Assembly: GCF_016464365.1 (NCBI RefSeq)
Contig: NZ_JADCUC010000002.1
Span: 426,001 to 490,000 of the forward strand
Length of the DNA: 64,000 nucleotides
Direction of reading: 5' to 3'
Source of the DNA: Sandaracinobacteroides hominis
GTDB taxonomy: Bacteria > Pseudomonadota > Alphaproteobacteria > Sphingomonadales > Sphingomonadaceae
The notes under the pieces were generated by a model. That model had not been told where the DNA came from, did not search any database, and saw only the letters and a list, made by a program, of their open reading frames with translations. Below are positions 32,966 to 41,148 of the stretch, piece by piece. The position numbers were made by a program, and so were the translations under genes. The first letter of the stretch is position 1. Every line of letters begins with the position of its first letter.

Positions 32966-33906
32966 GGGTGACTGTCCTGATGGGCGGCTGGTCTGCCGAG
33001 CGCGAGGTTTCGCTGGTGTCCGGTGCGGGGATTGCACAGGCGGCGCGGTCTTTGGGGCATAGCGTTACCGAGCTGGATATGGGCGCGACGCCGGCAGACG
33101 GCGCCACGCTCGCGGCCCGGTTGTTGGCGACGAAGCCGGATGTGGTGTTCAACGGGCTGCATGGCACGCCGGGTGAAGACGGCACCGTGCAGGGGATGAT
33201 GGACCTGCTGGGGCTGCGCTATACCCATTCGGGGGTGACGGCTTCGGCGGTCGCCATCGACAAGGAACTGACGAAGAAGATGCTGGTGCCGGCTGGTGTG
33301 CGCATGCCGGGCGGGCGGATTGTTTCGAGCGAGAGCCTGTATGACGGCGACCCGCTGGAGCGGCCCTATGTGCTGAAGCCGGTGAACGAGGGGTCTTCGG
33401 TGGGCGTCGCCATCGTGACCGCCGAGAGCAATTACGGATCGCCGATTGCGCGCAATGTGCCGGGGCCGTGGCAGGATTTCGCCGAGCTGCTGGCCGAGCC
33501 GTTCATCGCCGGGCTGGAGCTGACGGTGGCCGTGCTGGAGAGCGAGACCGGGACCGCCGAGCCGCTGGCAGTGACCGAGCTGAAGCCTTTGACCGGTTTC
33601 TATGATTACGAGGCGAAATATACCGACGGGAAGACGGTGCATGTCTGCCCGGCGGAGATCCCCGCCGAAGTGGCCGAGGCGGCATTGAGCCAGGCGGCGC
33701 TGGCGCACAAGGTGCTGGGCTGCCGGGGGGTTTCGCGGGCGGATTTCCGCTATGATCCGGCGCAGGGGAAGAACGGGCTGTTCCTGCTGGAAGTGAATAC
33801 GCAGCCGGGGATGACGCCGCTGAGCCTGGTGCCCGAGCAGGCGAAGGCGCGCGGCATGAGCTATGAGGCGCTAGTCGGGCGCTTGATCGAAAGGGCTTTG
33901 GCATGA
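32962..33906 (+). CDS. ddl: D-alanine--D-alanine ligase
   Basis: A 314-residue ATP-grasp ligase supplying D-Ala-D-Ala to MurF. It begins [21 protein letters not shown] (family start GGxSxEREVS) and has FNGLHGTPGEDGTVQGMMDLLGL, KPVNEGSSVGVAIV and LLEVNTQPGMTPLSLVPEQA. Normal length. Its start region has been duplicated just upstream (32876-32902), and an inverted 13-bp repeat brackets its ATG. The end overlaps ftsQ by 4 bases. Confidence 0.96.
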   Translation: MRVTVLMGGWSAEREVSLVSGAGIAQAARSLGHSVTELDMGATPADGATLAARLLATKPDVVFNGLHGTPGEDGTVQGMMDLLGLRYTHSGVTASAVAIDKELTKKMLVPAGVRMPGGRIVSSESLYDGDPLERPYVLKPVNEGSSVGVAIVTAESNYGSPIARNVPGPWQDFAELLAEPFIAGLELTVAVLESETGTAEPLAVTELKPLTGFYDYEAKYTDGKTVHVCPAEIPAEVAEAALSQAALAHKVLGCRGVSRADFRYDPAQGKNGLFLLEVNTQPGMTPLSLVPEQAKARGMSYEALVGRLIERALA

Positions 33907-34850
33907 GCCGGAAGCCCCAGCCCAGGAAGCGCGCTGCGCCGCAGGCTGCGCCTGTGGCGTTGCCGTTGGCGCCGCGCACGGTTTGGAAGCTGATCGTTGG
34001 CGGTTTTGCCATCGTTGGCGCTACGGGGGCGGCGATTTGGGCGATTGCGGCGGGGGTTCCGCGCGACGTGTCGATGGCGGCTGCCACTGCCAGTTCGCAG
34101 GCGGGCTTCGTGGTGCGGCAGGTGGATATCCAGGGTGCGCGCAACCAGCCGCGGCTGTCGATCTATCGCGAGGTGCTGGAGGGCGGCTCGGATTCGATGC
34201 TGCTGGCCGACCTGCCCGCGGTGCGTGCGCGGCTGAAGGAACTGCCCTGGGTGAAGGATGCCGATGTGCAGCGGCGCTGGCCGGACCGGCTGGAAGTGCG
34301 GGTGCTGGAGCGCAAGCCCGCCGCGCTGTGGCAGGTGCATGGCCGCATGCGGCTGATCGATGACGAGGGCGTGGTGCTGCCGGCGGGCGATCTGGGGCAG
34401 TTTTCCGGCCTGCCGCTGCTGGTGGGTGCCGGCGCGCAGCACGAGGCGGCGATGCTGCTGAAGCTGGTGGCGACGCAGCCGCAGCTGGCGGGCGATATCG
34501 AGGCGGCGCAGTGGATCGGCGGGCGGCGCTGGGATCTGCGGATGAAATCGGGCGAGACGATTGCCCTGCCCGAAGGGGTGGCGGCGAACGCCGCGCTGAT
34601 GCGCTTTGCGGAGATCCACCGGGAGACGCCCTTGCTGGGGCGCGGATTCGTGCGGTTCGACTTGCGCCTGCCGGACAAGATGGTGGTGCGCGTGGGCGGG
34701 GAGCCGGGGCAGCCGGTGAAGCCGCGCACCAGGCCGCAGCCTGTGCAGCCGCAGGTGCAGCCAACCCCGGAAGCGGTGCAGCCGGCGCCTGCGCCCGCGG
34801 CGCAGCAGACGGCGCGGTTCAATCCTGAGTCGACGGAGGTGGTGATCTGA
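33903..34850 (+). CDS. ftsQ: Cell division protein FtsQ
   Basis: A 315-residue bitopic protein. It has a basic cytoplasmic start (RKPQPRKRAAP), one transmembrane helix (about residues 26-48), a POTRA domain (FVVRQVDIQGARNQPRLSIY..., with LPWVKDADVQRRWPDRLEVRVLERKPAALW) and a C-terminal Pro/Gln-rich tail. It links FtsL/FtsB to the divisome. Its stop shares a base with the ftsA start (TGATG). Confidence 0.93.
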   Translation: MSRKPQPRKRAAPQAAPVALPLAPRTVWKLIVGGFAIVGATGAAIWAIAAGVPRDVSMAAATASSQAGFVVRQVDIQGARNQPRLSIYREVLEGGSDSMLLADLPAVRARLKELPWVKDADVQRRWPDRLEVRVLERKPAALWQVHGRMRLIDDEGVVLPAGDLGQFSGLPLLVGAGAQHEAAMLLKLVATQPQLAGDIEAAQWIGGRRWDLRMKSGETIALPEGVAANAALMRFAEIHRETPLLGRGFVRFDLRLPDKMVVRVGGEPGQPVKPRTRPQPVQPQVQPTPEAVQPAPAPAAQQTARFNPESTEVVI

Positions 34851-36154
34851 TGGCGGTCGCGGTTCTCAATCCCACCCAGCTGTTGAAGCCGCGCGCCGAG
34901 CGGGTGATTGCGGCGATCGACGTGGGGTCTTCGAAGGTGGCGGCGCTGGTGGCGATGGCCGACGGCGAGAATATGCCGCGGGTGATCGGGGCCGGGGTGC
35001 GTGCTTCGAACGGGCTGAAGCGCGGGCTGGTGGCCGACATGGCGAAGACCGAGGCGGCGATCCGGGCGGCGATGATGCAGGCGGAAAAGGCGGCCGGAGT
35101 CGAGATCGAGAGCGTGCTGGTGAACCTGTCGGCCGGCGGGCTGGACAGCGATGTGACCTCTGTGGAGATCGACATCGCCGGGCACAAGATTTCCGAAGTG
35201 GACATGGATGCGCTGCTGAAGGCCGGGCGGGCGCGTATCGACGAGACGATTTCGCGGGCCGGGCGCTCTACGCTGCACGCCGAGCCGACGCTGTACACGA
35301 TCGACGGGCTGGACGGGGTGACCAATCCGCGCGGCTTTCATGCGGACCGGCTGGCGGTGGATATTCATGTGCTGACGGCGGCGACGCCGCCTTGCCGCAA
35401 CCTCGATCTGGCTGTGCGCAACGCGCATCTGGATGTGGAGGCGATCGTTGCCTCTGGCGTGGCGTCATCGGCGAGCGTGCTGAACAGCGAAGAGCGGGAG
35501 CTGGGCGTTGCCGTGGTCGAGATCGGCGCCGGGGTTACGACCGTTGCGGTGCATGGCGGCGGCATGCTGGCGGGGCTGGTTTCCATTCCGATGGGGGCAG
35601 GCGACATCACCGCCGATATCGCGTCGAGCTTTGCCACGCGACGGGCTGCGGCCGAGCGGCTGAAGACGCTGTCGGGGGCAGCGACCTCTTCGCCGCGCGA
35701 TAATCACGATATGGTGGAAGTGCCGCCGCTGGACCCCGACGACGGGCAGGAAAGCCGGCGCATTCCGCGCTCGGAGCTGATCGCGGTGATCCGCGCCCGG
35801 CTGGACCTGCTGTTTGGCGAAGTGGACAGCGCGCTGAAGGAAATCGGCTTTACCGGGGCCGCCGGGCGGCAGGTGGTGCTGACGGGCGGCGGCGCGGAGC
35901 TGCGCGGCATTGCCGATTTTGCGCAGGGGGCGCTGTCGCGGAACGTGCGCATCGGCCGCCCGCGTGGGCTGGCCGGCCTGCCCGAGGCGCAGTCGACCGC
36001 TGCCTTTGCCACTTTGGCGGGGATGATCCTGCACGGCAGCCAGCCGCGCCTCGATCTTGCCCGCATGCCGGTTTCGCGCGGCGGCCGGGGTGGGCGGCCG
36101 CAACCGAAGAATGCCTTTTTCCGCCTGCTCGACCAGTTGAAACGCCAGATCTGA
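34850..36154 (+). CDS. ftsA: Cell division protein FtsA
   Basis: A 434-residue actin-like ATPase that tethers FtsZ to the membrane. It has the phosphate-binding loop [15 protein letters not shown], an SHS2 (1C) domain, [17 protein letters not shown] and [13 protein letters not shown]. The C-terminus ends in a short amphipathic helix ([12 protein letters not shown]), the expected membrane-targeting sequence. It overlaps ftsQ by one base. Confidence 0.95.
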   Translation: MAVAVLNPTQLLKPRAERVIAAIDVGSSKVAALVAMADGENMPRVIGAGVRASNGLKRGLVADMAKTEAAIRAAMMQAEKAAGVEIESVLVNLSAGGLDSDVTSVEIDIAGHKISEVDMDALLKAGRARIDETISRAGRSTLHAEPTLYTIDGLDGVTNPRGFHADRLAVDIHVLTAATPPCRNLDLAVRNAHLDVEAIVASGVASSASVLNSEERELGVAVVEIGAGVTTVAVHGGGMLAGLVSIPMGAGDITADIASSFATRRAAAERLKTLSGAATSSPRDNHDMVEVPPLDPDDGQESRRIPRSELIAVIRARLDLLFGEVDSALKEIGFTGAAGRQVVLTGGGAELRGIADFAQGALSRNVRIGRPRGLAGLPEAQSTAAFATLAGMILHGSQPRLDLARMPVSRGGRGGRPQPKNAFFRLLDQLKRQI

Positions 36155-36168
36155 TGAGGGAGCCTTCC

Positions 36169-37764
36169 ATGTCCTTTGATTTCGTCCAGCCCAGCCTTGT
36201 GGAGCTGAAGCCGCGCATCTCCGTTATCGGCGTGGGTGGCGCGGGCGGCAACGCCGTGCACAACATGATCAACGACGGCCTGCAGGGCGTCGATTTCGTG
36301 GTGGCCAACACCGATGCGCAGGCGCTGGCGCTGTCGGCTGCGGAAAACCGCATCCAGCTGGGCCTGAAGATCACGCAGGGCCTTGGGGCGGGGGCGCGGC
36401 CGGAGATCGGTGCTGCGGCTGCCGAGGAAGCGCTGGCCGAGATCGACCAGTTCCTGGAAGGCGTGCACATGTGCTTCATCACCGCCGGCATGGGCGGCGG
36501 CACCGGCACGGGTGCGGCCCCGGTGGTGGCGCGGGCTGCGCGCGAGCGGGGCGTGCTGACGGTGGGTGTGGTGACCAAGCCCTTTGCCTTTGAAGGGCTG
36601 AAGCGGATGCGGTCGGCCGAGGAGGGCATTGCCGAGCTGCAGCGCCATGTGGACACGCTGATCGTGATCCCGAACCAGAACCTGTTCCTGATCGCCAACC
36701 AGCAGACCACCTTCAAGCAGGCCTTTGCCATGGCCGACCAGGTGCTGAACCAGGGCGTGCGCGGCATCACCGACCTGATGATGCTGCCGGGCCTTATCAA
36801 CCTGGATTTCGCCGACGTGCGCACCGTGATGAGCGAAATGGGCAAGGCGATGATGGGCACCGGCGAAGCCGAAGGCGACCGTCGGGCGATCGAGGCGGCG
36901 GAGAAGGCGATCTCCAACCCGCTGCTGGATGAAGTGAGCCTGCGCGGCGCCAAGGCGGTGATCATCAACATCACCGGCGGCGACGACCTGGGGCTGATGG
37001 AAGTGGAAGAAGCCGCCCAGCATATCCGCGAGATGGTGGACCCGGATGCCAACATCATCGTCGGATCGGCCTTCAACGACAATCTGAACGGCAAGATGCG
37101 CGTGAGCGTTGTCGCGACCGGCATCGAATCGACGCAGGGCGCTCTGCCCGGTCTGCAGCCTGCGGCGCGGACCACGGCGACGGGTTCGATGTTCGGCGGG
37201 CCGCGCGTGGTGCCGGCGGCAGCGCCCGGCGCCGGTGAGATCGCCCCCGAGCCGACGCCGCCGAATGGCGGTGGCAATGGCGGCGGCGGCGGCGGCGGTT
37301 TCCGCCAGACCTCGCCGGCGAGCGGGCCGATGGCGGCCGGCATCTTCGGAACGCCGGGCAACACCTTCCGCCCGGCAGCGAGCGCTGCACCGCTGGCCGA
37401 AGACGGCGGCTTTACCGACGAGGATATTCTGGAGCTGGACGAGCCGCTGGCGAGCCCGGTGGAGCCCGAAGCCGTTGCCGAGCCGGACTTCCTGCCCGAA
37501 GCCGAGCCGGTGATCGCCGAGCTGCCGCTGGCGCCGCCGGCACGGCTGGAGCTGCCCGAGCCCGAGCGGATCGCCGCTGCCCAGCCCGATCCCGCACCGC
37601 AGGTGCCGGAACGCCGGCAGACGCTGTTCGAGCGGATGATGGACATGGCCCGCCGCCCCAAGGAGGAAGCCACCCCTCCGCAGACGCTGGCGCCGGAGCC
37701 CGAGGTTGAAGCGGAAGATGACGAAACGCGCATTCCGCCGTTCATGCGTCGCCAACGTAACTGA
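36169..37764 (+). CDS. ftsZ: Cell division protein FtsZ
   Basis: A 531-residue tubulin homologue forming the Z ring. It has the GTP-binding signature [10 protein letters not shown] (residues 109-118), preceded by [17 protein letters not shown], and the T7-loop area [11 protein letters not shown]. After about residue 320 comes a long disordered linker of Ala/Pro/Glu with a glycine tract, then the C-terminal peptide [10 protein letters not shown] that binds FtsA. Start preferred at 36169 ([10 protein letters not shown]), which has GAGGGAG seven bases upstream; an ATG at 36154 overlapping the ftsA stop would add five residues. A terminator follows. Confidence 0.96.
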   Translation: MSFDFVQPSLVELKPRISVIGVGGAGGNAVHNMINDGLQGVDFVVANTDAQALALSAAENRIQLGLKITQGLGAGARPEIGAAAAEEALAEIDQFLEGVHMCFITAGMGGGTGTGAAPVVARAARERGVLTVGVVTKPFAFEGLKRMRSAEEGIAELQRHVDTLIVIPNQNLFLIANQQTTFKQAFAMADQVLNQGVRGITDLMMLPGLINLDFADVRTVMSEMGKAMMGTGEAEGDRRAIEAAEKAISNPLLDEVSLRGAKAVIINITGGDDLGLMEVEEAAQHIREMVDPDANIIVGSAFNDNLNGKMRVSVVATGIESTQGALPGLQPAARTTATGSMFGGPRVVPAAAPGAGEIAPEPTPPNGGGNGGGGGGGFRQTSPASGPMAAGIFGTPGNTFRPAASAAPLAEDGGFTDEDILELDEPLASPVEPEAVAEPDFLPEAEPVIAELPLAPPARLELPEPERIAAAQPDPAPQVPERRQTLFERMMDMARRPKEEATPPQTLAPEPEVEAEDDETRIPPFMRRQRN

Positions 37765-37807
37765 GGTCGCAAAAGCCAAGAAAGCCTTCGTGCAAGAGGG
37801 CGCTGAG

Positions 37808-37838
37808 GGGCGGTTCCGAAAGGGACCGCCCTCTTTCT
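37808..37838 (+). terminator. Rho-independent terminator after ftsZ
   Basis: The stem GGGCGGTTCC pairs with GGGACCGCCC (one G-T wobble) around a GAAA tetraloop and is followed by TCTTTCT. It lies 43 bases after the ftsZ stop and is the only good terminator seen between mraZ and this point, so it likely ends the dcw operon. It also argues against the in-frame ATG at 37706 as the start of the next gene. Confidence 0.8.
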
Positions 37839-37885
37839 ATAAGGCCAGCTTGCCGGTGCCGTGGCGTGCCCCTACCTTCGCGGCC

Positions 37886-38770
37886 GTGAACGCAGAATAT
37901 GATCGCCTTGTGGCCGAGGCCCCCTATGGCCATTCCGAACGCCTGTCGCCGCTGGTTCGCCGGGTGCTGGCGCACAACCCCTCGCCCTTCACCTTTCTGG
38001 GAACCGGCACCTATATCGTGGGCACGGGGACGGTGGCGATCATCGACCCCGGCCCGGCCGACCCGGCGCATCTGGAGGCGGTTGCTGCCGCCGTCGCGGG
38101 GGAGACGGTTTCGCATTACCTCATCACCCATACCCATATGGATCATTCGCCCGGGGCGCTGCCGCTGCAGGCGAAGCTGGGCGGGGTGATAGCCGGCTGT
38201 GCGCCGCTGGCGCTTTCGGATGACGGGCCGCGCGCGGATGCGGGCTTCGATCCCGACTATGCGCCCGATCTGGTGCTGGCCGATGGCGAGGCGGTTTCCG
38301 CACCGGGCTGGACCTTGCGGGCGGTCGCCACGCCCGGGCATACCTCCAACCATCTGTGCTTTGCGCTGGAAGAGGAAGAGGTGCTGTTTTCCGGCGACCA
38401 TGTGATGGGCTGGTCGACGACGGTCGTCGCGCCGCCGGATGGCGACATGGCGGCCTATATGGCGTCGCTCCGGCTGCTCGTGGATCGCAGCGACAAGCGA
38501 TATTATCCGACCCACGGGGCGCCCGTGGAGGAGCCGCAACGCTTCGTGCGCGGGCTGGTGGCGCACCGTCGCCAGCGGGAGGCGCAGATCGTGGGGCTGC
38601 TGAAGCATGGCCCGCGCGAGATTTCGGAGATGGTGGAGCGCATGTATGCGACGATCGACAGGCGGTTGTGGCCGGCGGCCGGGCGCAGCGTGCTGGCGCA
38701 TCTGATCGATTTGCAGGCGCGCGGGCAGGTGGAGCGCGTTGGCGACCGCTGGGAGGCAGCTGCGGCATGA
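37886..38770 (+). CDS. Metallo-beta-lactamase-fold hydrolase (LACTB2-like)
   Basis: A 294-residue protein from the GTG at 37886. It has the zinc motif THTHMDHSPGALP, TPGHTSNHLCFALEEEEVLFSGDHVMGWSTTVV and YPTHG, followed by a C-terminal winged-helix-like part (RQREAQIVGLLKHGPREISEMVERMY). This arrangement matches the LACTB2 group of ribonuclease/hydrolase proteins rather than beta-lactamases. An open frame runs back to 37706, but it crosses the ftsZ terminator and overlaps ftsZ, so I prefer the later start. Its stop overlaps the next gene by 4 bases. Confidence 0.85.
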   Translation: MNAEYDRLVAEAPYGHSERLSPLVRRVLAHNPSPFTFLGTGTYIVGTGTVAIIDPGPADPAHLEAVAAAVAGETVSHYLITHTHMDHSPGALPLQAKLGGVIAGCAPLALSDDGPRADAGFDPDYAPDLVLADGEAVSAPGWTLRAVATPGHTSNHLCFALEEEEVLFSGDHVMGWSTTVVAPPDGDMAAYMASLRLLVDRSDKRYYPTHGAPVEEPQRFVRGLVAHRRQREAQIVGLLKHGPREISEMVERMYATIDRRLWPAAGRSVLAHLIDLQARGQVERVGDRWEAAAA

Positions 38771-39396
38771 GGAAGATCCTTACCTTCGTCGGCGTGGTGG
38801 CGCTGGTCGCGGCCATCGTGCTGGGCGTCGCCGGGCATGACCGGCGGCAGCAGTTCTGCGTGCGGATCGGGCTGTGCGACGACAGCAGCCTGATGGGAGC
38901 GATGCTGATTTCCGTGCAGCGGCAGCAGAAGCTGACGGTGCTGGCGGCGCGGCTGGTGGCGCCGGTTACCTCTTCGCGGGATACCACGCTGGGGCCGATC
39001 ACCGTTGCGACGACGCGGCAGACGGCGATCCTCCCGGCGCGGGTCGACTATGTGCTCGATCTGTCGGCGATGCAGGAGGGCGACCTCAGTTGGGACGAGG
39101 CGTCGCAAACGCTGCGGGTGAAGCGGCCGGCGGTGAAGGTGGCCGAGCCGGTGATCGATTGGGCGCGGGCGGAGGTTTATGAGGACGGCAATTTTGCCAC
39201 CGCGCTGACGACGGTGAGCGACAATCTGCGCCGGGACAATGCGCAGAAGGCCCCGGGACTGTTCATGGCGCAGGCGCGGGCGCCGGAGCTGCTGCGGCAG
39301 GCCGACGATGCGGCCGATGCGGCGCTGGAGACGCTGTTTCGCATGCCGCTGGTGGCGTCCGGCTATGCCGATGCAAAGGTGGTGGTAACGACCTGA
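38767..39396 (+). CDS. DUF4230-family membrane-anchored protein
   Basis: A 209-residue protein: N-terminal transmembrane helix (ILTFVGVVALVAAIVLGVAG), then a DUF4230-type domain (QRQQKLTVLAARLVAPVTS, with TRQTAILPARVDYVLDLS), which in other members follows the 'L.v....' two-strand pattern. Function is unknown; family members are single-pass periplasmic proteins. Translationally coupled (ATGA) to the metallo-hydrolase gene. Confidence 0.8.
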   Translation: MRKILTFVGVVALVAAIVLGVAGHDRRQQFCVRIGLCDDSSLMGAMLISVQRQQKLTVLAARLVAPVTSSRDTTLGPITVATTRQTAILPARVDYVLDLSAMQEGDLSWDEASQTLRVKRPAVKVAEPVIDWARAEVYEDGNFATALTTVSDNLRRDNAQKAPGLFMAQARAPELLRQADDAADAALETLFRMPLVASGYADAKVVVTT

Positions 39397-39433
39397 GGGA
39401 CGGGCTTCCGGAGCGAGGCGCGTTCCGACGGCG

Positions 39434-40111
39434 TCAGAAGCGGGTGACGAGGCCGAGGCTGAAGGCGTGGTTCATCGGCTTGTCGCCGACGGCGATGGCC
39501 TGGTTGAGATAGCCCGCCTCCAGCGTGAGGGTATCGGCGAGCGGAATGCCGAGGCCGGCAAAGGTGCGGATCTGGTTGAAGCCGGTGGGGGCGCGGTTGA
39601 TCGGGCGGTTCAGCAGGAAATAGACTTCGCTGTGGACGATGCCCTGCAGGCCCTTCGGCCCGTGCAGCGGGATATTCAGCCGGACCTGCTGGCGCAGGCG
39701 GTGGGCGACAGGGTCGCTGCCCTCGAACATGCGGTGCTCCAGCCGGGTGCGGCCGACCAGCCGTGCCTTGCCGATGCCTGCGATCGGATAGCTCGCCTGT
39801 TCGAAGATGCGATGTTCGTGTGCGACGGCGCCCGAAAGGCTTTCGGTGCGGACATAGCTGTAGCCGGCGCCGACGATTGCGCCGGGGGCAAAGCGCCAGC
39901 CGAGGCCGCCGCGCAGCTGGAAATGCCCGAGGTGGCCGGCGTTGTCGTAGAAGCGGGCGTTGGTATCGAAATAGCCGGCCAGCTCTCCCTTCAGCTGGCC
40001 GCTGGCGGCGTAGGACAGCCATAGCTGGGCGTCGTCGTCTGCCAGCGCCGGCCGGGCGGCGATCGTGGCGGCGAGCGCCAGGGCGAAGGCGAGGCCGGGC
40101 AGGCGGATCAT
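39434..40111 (-). CDS. DUF2490 outer-membrane beta-barrel protein
   Basis: A 225-residue exported protein. It has a signal peptide of about 25 residues (cleavage near ALADD), then strand patterns of an outer-membrane barrel and the DUF2490 signatures AQLWLSYAASG near the start, RTRLEHRMFEGS in the middle, and a final Phe (LGLVTRF) as in BAM substrates. Function unknown. It is on its own, converging with the DUF4230 gene. Confidence 0.82.
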   Translation of the reverse strand: MIRLPGLAFALALAATIAARPALADDDAQLWLSYAASGQLKGELAGYFDTNARFYDNAGHLGHFQLRGGLGWRFAPGAIVGAGYSYVRTESLSGAVAHEHRIFEQASYPIAGIGKARLVGRTRLEHRMFEGSDPVAHRLRQQVRLNIPLHGPKGLQGIVHSEVYFLLNRPINRAPTGFNQIRTFAGLGIPLADTLTLEAGYLNQAIAVGDKPMNHAFSLGLVTRF

Positions 40112-40261
40112 GCGAGGTCTTTTCCCTGGTTGCGGCCGGGCGGCCGGGGTTCGGCGGCAGGCTTGCGGTATTCCTGACAGAAGGATGACGTCCAGCCAAT
40201 TTTCGGGCTTCGGGCGGCGGCGCCCCTGTTCAGGGCTGCCGGAAACCGCCAGATCGGCGAC

Positions 40262-40438
40262 ATGCCCGAACCCGTCGCCAGCGCCGTTCCTTCGCCCTGC
40301 CGCAACATCTGCGTGGTGAAGCGCGGGCTGTGCACGGGGTGCTGGCGGACGCTGGACGAGATCGCAGCCTGGCCGACTGCATCCGATCCGGAGCGAAGGG
40401 CGATAATTCAGCGCGCAAACAGCCGGAATCCGCGCTGA
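40262..40438 (+). CDS. DUF1289 mini-protein (four-cysteine)
   Basis: A 58-residue protein with the DUF1289 signature: SPCRNIC (C13, C17), then CTGCWRTLDEIAAW (C24, C27) and ERRAII. The four cysteines probably bind a metal or Fe-S cluster. Function of the family is unknown; members are common in Proteobacteria. It lies just before rpe on the same strand, 50 bases apart, and may be co-transcribed. Confidence 0.85.
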   Translation: MPEPVASAVPSPCRNICVVKRGLCTGCWRTLDEIAAWPTASDPERRAIIQRANSRNPR

Positions 40439-40488
40439 GCGGCGGATCGACTCTTGGCGCAAATGCCGACACTCGCTAGGACTTGACC

Positions 40489-41148
40489 ATGTCGCCCCTG
40501 AAGATCGCGCCCTCGCTGCTGTCCGCCGATTTCGCCCGTCTGGGCGAGGAGGTGCGCGCCATCGATGCGGCCGGCGCCGACTGGATCCATGTGGACGTGA
40601 TGGACAATCATTTCGTCCCCAATCTGACGATCGGGCCGATGGTGGTGAAGGCGCTGCGGCCGCATTCCGCCAAGCCCTTTGACGTGCACCTGATGGTGAC
40701 GCCGGTGGACGCGCTGGTGGAGAGTTTTGCGGAAGCAGGCGCCGATATTCTTTCCGTGCATCCGGAATCCGGGCCGCACCTGCACCGCACGCTGATGCGG
40801 ATCAAGGCGCTGGGGAAGCAGGCGGGGGTGGTGCTGAACCCGTCGACGCCGGTGAGCGCCCTGGACCATGTGGTGGACCTTCTCGACCTGGTGCTGGTGA
40901 TGAGCGTGAACCCCGGTTTCGGCGGGCAGAGCTTCATTGAATCGGCGCTGCCCAAGATCGAGACGTTGCGGCGGCTGGTGGATGCCAGCGGCAAGGCCAT
41001 CGAGATCGAGGTGGACGGCGGGGTCGATGCGGGCAATGTCGGGCGGCTTGCTGCGGCCGGGGCGACGGTGGTGGTCGCCGGCACCGCCACCTTCCGCGGG
41101 GGCGAAGCGAAATATGCCGACAACATAAGGGCGCTGAAGGGCAATTGA
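40489..41148 (+). CDS. rpe: Ribulose-phosphate 3-epimerase
   Basis: A 219-residue TIM-barrel enzyme interconverting ribulose 5-phosphate and xylulose 5-phosphate. It has IAPSLLSADFARLGEE, WIHVDVMDNHFVPNLTIGP (metal His/Asp), HLMVTPVD, MSVNPGFGGQSFI and EVDGGVDAGNVGRLAAAGATVVVAGTATF. ATG at 40489 preferred over the TTG at 40483 because AGGA (40478-40481) is well spaced. It shares its last base with the next start (TGATG). Confidence 0.95.
   Translation: MSPLKIAPSLLSADFARLGEEVRAIDAAGADWIHVDVMDNHFVPNLTIGPMVVKALRPHSAKPFDVHLMVTPVDALVESFAEAGADILSVHPESGPHLHRTLMRIKALGKQAGVVLNPSTPVSALDHVVDLLDLVLVMSVNPGFGGQSFIESALPKIETLRRLVDASGKAIEIEVDGGVDAGNVGRLAAAGATVVVAGTATFRGGEAKYADNIRALKGN

Noticed and set aside
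36154-36168. ftsZ start at the ATG overlapping the ftsA stop
   Set aside because: Possible, but the ATG at 36169 has a good ribosome-binding site and gives the usual FtsZ N-terminus; kept as an alternative.
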